A DNA stretch of 64,000 nt. Source: Rugamonas aquatica. GTDB taxonomy: Bacteria > Pseudomonadota > Gammaproteobacteria > Burkholderiales > Burkholderiaceae_D. Made by a program: the position numbers and the translations under genes. Below, piece by piece: positions 61,337-64,000 of the stretch (position 1 is the stretch's first letter; every line of letters begins with the position of its first letter). Location of the stretch: assembly GCF_009380215.1 (NCBI RefSeq), contig NZ_WHUG01000006.1:186001-250000 (forward strand), read 5' to 3'. Below the pieces are notes generated by a model. That model ran no database searches. It was not told the origin of the DNA and saw nothing but the letters and a program-made list of their open reading frames with translations.

Positions 61337-62953
61337 TCAGTGCGGCGCCGGCAGCCGGGGCGCCGCCGCCGGCGGCAGCGCGCCCGGCAGCGCGCCCTGC
61401 GCCGCGCCGAGCTTGAACACGCTGACCACCTGCGCCTGGCTGGCCGCCTGATCCTGCAGCGCTTCGGCGGCGGCCGCCGCCTGCTCGACCAGCGCGGCGT
61501 TCTGCTGGGTGACGGTGTCCATCTGGCTGATCGCATGGTTGATCTGCTCGATGCCGGCGATCTGCTGTTCGCTGGCCGAGGCGATCTGCTGCATGATGTC
61601 GGTCACGCGCCGCACGCTGTCGACGATCTCGTTCATGGTGCTGCCGGCCTGCGCCACCAGCCGGCTGCCGGTGTCCACCTTGTCGACCGAGTCGCCGATC
61701 AATTCCTTGATTTCCCTGGCCGCCGCCGCCGAGCGCTGCGCCAGGTTGCGCACCTCGGTGGCCACCACCGCGAAGCCGCGCCCCTGTTCGCCGGCGCGCG
61801 CCGCTTCCACCGCCGCGTTCAGCGCCAGGATGTTGGTCTGGAACGCGATGCCATCGATGACGCCGATGATGTCGGCGATATTCTTCGACGCCGCGCTGAT
61901 CGCGTTCATGGTGTCGACCACCTGCGCCACCACGGCGCCGCCCTTGGTCGCCACCGCGGACGCGGAGGCGGCCAGCTCGTTGGCGTGGCGCGCGCTGTCG
62001 GCGTTCTGCTTGACGGTGCCGGTCAGTTCCTCCATCGACGACGCGGTTTCCTCCAGCGAGCTGGCCTGCTGCTCGGTGCGCGACGACAGGTCCTGGTTGC
62101 CGCGCGCGATCTCGGTGCTGGCGTTGGCGATGGTGTCGGTGCCGCGCCGCACTTCGCCGACGATGTTGACCAGGCTCTGGTTCATGTCGCCCAGCGCCTG
62201 CAGCATCTGGCCGGTTTCATCGCGCGAGTTGGCCTCGAAGCGCGTGCTGAGGTCGCCGGCGGCGACGGTGCGGGCGATGCGCACCGCGCGCGCCAGCGGC
62301 CGCACGATGCTGCGGCTGAGCACCCACGCCAGCGTCGCGGCCAGCGCGATCGTCAGCAGGCCGCCGAACACCAGCGTGTTGGCGGTCAGCGCCTGCAGCG
62401 AGTCGGCGTCGGCGGCGCGCTGCACCAGCAGCACTTCTTCGGTGTCGCTGATTTGCTTGAGCAGCGCGCGCATCGCATCCATGCCCTGGCGGCCGCGGCC
62501 CTCGCGCTCCATCGCCAGCACCGGGTCGATGCTGGCGCCGTCGTTGGCCTTGCGCCGCAGGTCCAGCACCGGCTGCACCGCCTGGGCAAACCAGGCCTGC
62601 TGGGCTTGCGCGAGTTTTTGCAGCCGTTCCTGCTGGGCGGGATTGTCGGCGGTCAGCTGGCGCGCCTTGTCGACGTGGGCGCGGAACGCTTCCTGGCCGG
62701 CCTTGAGCGGCGCCAGCGACGCGTCGTCGCCGGTCAGCGCGAAGCCGCGCTCGCCGGTCTCCATATTGAGCAGGCTTTCCAGGATGTTCTGGGCTTCCGC
62801 CATCACGGCGTGGGTGTGGTTGTTCCAGCCGTTGGCCTGGGCCAGGCGCGAGAAGTTGGTGTAGGCCGCGCCCAGCAGCACGGCCAGGATCAGCACGACC
62901 GCGCCGAATCCCAGATACAGTTTGCGGCTGATGCCGAAGTCTGAAAATCGCAT
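61337..62953 (-). CDS. Methyl-accepting chemotaxis protein with CHASE3 sensor
   Basis: A 538-residue receptor. TM1 (about 12-30) leads to a CHASE3 periplasmic domain (about 35-185, [19 protein letters not shown]). TM2 (about 192-212) and HAMP ([19 protein letters not shown]) follow. The cytoplasmic signalling hairpin has the invariant tip [20 protein letters not shown]. The C-terminus ends in a Pro/Ala tail without a CheR-docking pentapeptide. The ligand is unknown. Confidence 0.95.
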   Translation of the reverse strand: MRFSDFGISRKLYLGFGAVVLILAVLLGAAYTNFSRLAQANGWNNHTHAVMAEAQNILESLLNMETGERGFALTGDDASLAPLKAGQEAFRAHVDKARQLTADNPAQQERLQKLAQAQQAWFAQAVQPVLDLRRKANDGASIDPVLAMEREGRGRQGMDAMRALLKQISDTEEVLLVQRAADADSLQALTANTLVFGGLLTIALAATLAWVLSRSIVRPLARAVRIARTVAAGDLSTRFEANSRDETGQMLQALGDMNQSLVNIVGEVRRGTDTIANASTEIARGNQDLSSRTEQQASSLEETASSMEELTGTVKQNADSARHANELAASASAVATKGGAVVAQVVDTMNAISAASKNIADIIGVIDGIAFQTNILALNAAVEAARAGEQGRGFAVVATEVRNLAQRSAAAAREIKELIGDSVDKVDTGSRLVAQAGSTMNEIVDSVRRVTDIMQQIASASEQQIAGIEQINHAISQMDTVTQQNAALVEQAAAAAEALQDQAASQAQVVSVFKLGAAQGALPGALPPAAAPRLPAPH

Positions 62954-63054
62954 GTTGTAACCCTCCCGAATTGCATGGTGAAAGGACGTGACCAGGGACC
63001 GGCAGTCAAATACTCTAGCACTTTTCGGGAGGCGGCCGCGCAGCGGCCGGCGCT

Positions 63055-63708
63055 TTATTTACGCACGAAGGCGGTCAACTCCCAGCTGTCGCGGTTGAAG
63101 ATGCGGCCGTTCCAGTCGGTGTCGCGATAGTCGAGCTTGACGAAGTTGTTGACGGCCGGCGCGAACCACAGCGTCTCGGTCAACTGGCCGCTGCCGCCGG
63201 GGCTGTTGGGTTCCTCGCCGTGGTACAGCGCCTGCACCTCGACCTTCAGCGCATCGAACTCGCCGGCCGCCACGGTGATCTTTTCCCAGTTCAGCACCTT
63301 GCCCTTGATGCGGTAGCGCCAGTGCTTGCCGGACTTGGGATTGTCGCCGGTGGCGTCGGTGGTCCATTCCTTGCCGGGCTCCAGCGGGAAGGCGTAGCGC
63401 GCGAACGATGGCGCGAAGTGCATGGCGCCGCGGTCGATGGGATTCATCTCGGCGCTGAACAGCTGCTTGGTCAGCAATGCGCCGCTGGCCGCGCGCTTGA
63501 TGTCGACATGCACGCCGGCGGCGTCGACGCCGGTCACTTCCATACGGTTGAGGTTGCCCTTGGCGCCTTTCCACACATCGGTGTATTGATAGGTCCACGA
63601 GTCGCCGACGGCCGGCGCGGGCGCCGCCGCCGGTGCGTGATCGTCGGCCAGCGCGCACGGCGCCGCCAATATCAGACCGAGTATCGCCAGGTAATTCCGA
63701 GTAGTCAT
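63055..63708 (-). CDS. Exported protein of unknown function
   Basis: A 217-residue protein with a signal peptide ([17 protein letters not shown]) and a soluble beta-rich mature part: [46 protein letters not shown] and [17 protein letters not shown]. The last segments resemble periplasmic DUF3108-like lipocalin or outer-membrane-lipid-handling folds; that is only a suggestion. The ATG at 63708 has GGAGG just upstream. Confidence 0.7.
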   Translation of the reverse strand: MTTRNYLAILGLILAAPCALADDHAPAAAPAPAVGDSWTYQYTDVWKGAKGNLNRMEVTGVDAAGVHVDIKRAASGALLTKQLFSAEMNPIDRGAMHFAPSFARYAFPLEPGKEWTTDATGDNPKSGKHWRYRIKGKVLNWEKITVAAGEFDALKVEVQALYHGEEPNSPGGSGQLTETLWFAPAVNNFVKLDYRDTDWNGRIFNRDSWELTAFVRK

Positions 63709-63825
63709 GCCGCCTCCATAGGTGATGAATATTGTAATTATGCTATCACACTGCGGCAGCGCGCCAGCGGAATCCGCCGCCCTGTGGCGGCGGCAAGACA
63801 GCGCTGGCAAGACAGCGGCGGGCGC

Positions 63826-64000
63826 TCAGCGCATACCGGCGTCCAGCTTGGCCAGGATGCCGGCCAGGACATCGGTGTCGGCCGCCGTCAACGGCTGCAG
63901 CGGTGCGCGCGGCACGCCGGCGTCGAAGCCGCGCAGGCGCAGGCCGGCCTTGATGGTGGTCGGCAAGCCGCCCTTGACGATGAACTGCAGCAGCGGCAGC
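63826..64000 (-). CDS. DapA-family aldolase, C-terminal fragment (partial)
   Basis: The last 58 codons read LPLLQFIVKGGLPTTIKAGL, then RLRGFDAGVPRAPLQPLTAA and end AKLDAGMR. The GLPTTIKAGLRLRG stretch and PLxPLT motif are typical of the C-terminal part of dihydrodipicolinate synthase/N-acetylneuraminate lyase-type Schiff-base aldolases. The catalytic Lys lies outside the window, so the specific reaction cannot be named. Confidence 0.8.
   Translation of the reverse strand, partial: LPLLQFIVKGGLPTTIKAGLRLRGFDAGVPRAPLQPLTAADTDVLAGILAKLDAGMR

Overview
The window is GC-rich chromosomal DNA from a Gram-negative bacterium. Its gene content (LPS heptosyltransferases, an ABC-dependent O-polysaccharide cluster, a Tad pilus locus, VirK, TrhO, DnaE with a PHP domain, CHASE3 chemoreceptor) suggests a betaproteobacterium of the Oxalobacteraceae, Massilia/Duganella-like. 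That placement is my inference from family knowledge, not a search result. No rRNA, tRNA, CRISPR array, insertion sequence or prophage was seen.

Layout. (1) 1-12.8 kb is surface polysaccharide: a partial GT2, an MBOAT/SGNH O-acetylation pair, a minus-strand operon wzm-wzt-methyltransferase-triple GT4 glycosyltransferase, and a divergent radical SAM gene. (2) 12.9-27.3 kb is a self-contained secretion and regulation region. A minus-strand operon encodes a CHASE2 class III adenylate cyclase, a TPR outer-membrane barrel protein and a Crp-family regulator. Divergently lie a FecR-domain protein, a 1107-residue Cys-free DUF4214/RTX S-layer-like protein with highly-expressed-gene codon usage, and a type I secretion operon (ABC, MFP, TolC, small protein). 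Perfect TGTGA-N6-TCACA sites precede the FecR gene, the giant protein gene and the secretion operon. The local Crp protein keeps the SRETVxR recognition helix that reads TGTGA. (3) 27.3-41.8 kb is mostly core genes: trhO, dnaE, virK, a FixL/FixJ-like pair, an O-antigen ligase fused to a family 9 glycosyltransferase, waaF, a diguanylate cyclase and an esterase. (4) 41.8-60.4 kb is a complete Tad/Flp pilus locus. It has three small pilin genes (two with identical products and one divergent 47-residue pilin between them), prepilin peptidase, AAA ATPase, CpaB, secretin, lipoprotein, TadZ, TadA, TadB, TadC and TadD, followed by an Ig-like surface lipoprotein and the esterase. Upstream are a NarL-type two-component pair and a plus-strand tadE/tadF/tadG operon. 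(5) 60.4-64 kb holds a PAP2 phosphatase, a chemoreceptor, an exported protein and the end of a DapA-family gene.

How it fits together. The window is dominated by cell-surface construction: polysaccharide, a probable S-layer or RTX coat, and pili. The most striking unit is the 13-27 kb region, where a membrane cyclase, its likely cAMP receptor and three perfect receptor sites sit around one massively expressed exported protein and its exporter. This looks like a local cAMP-Crp circuit for a RsaA-like surface layer. A second theme is that convergent gene junctions are filled by palindromic elements: three paired dRS3-like elements and one 45-bp perfect inverted repeat, all lying close to the flanking stop codons.
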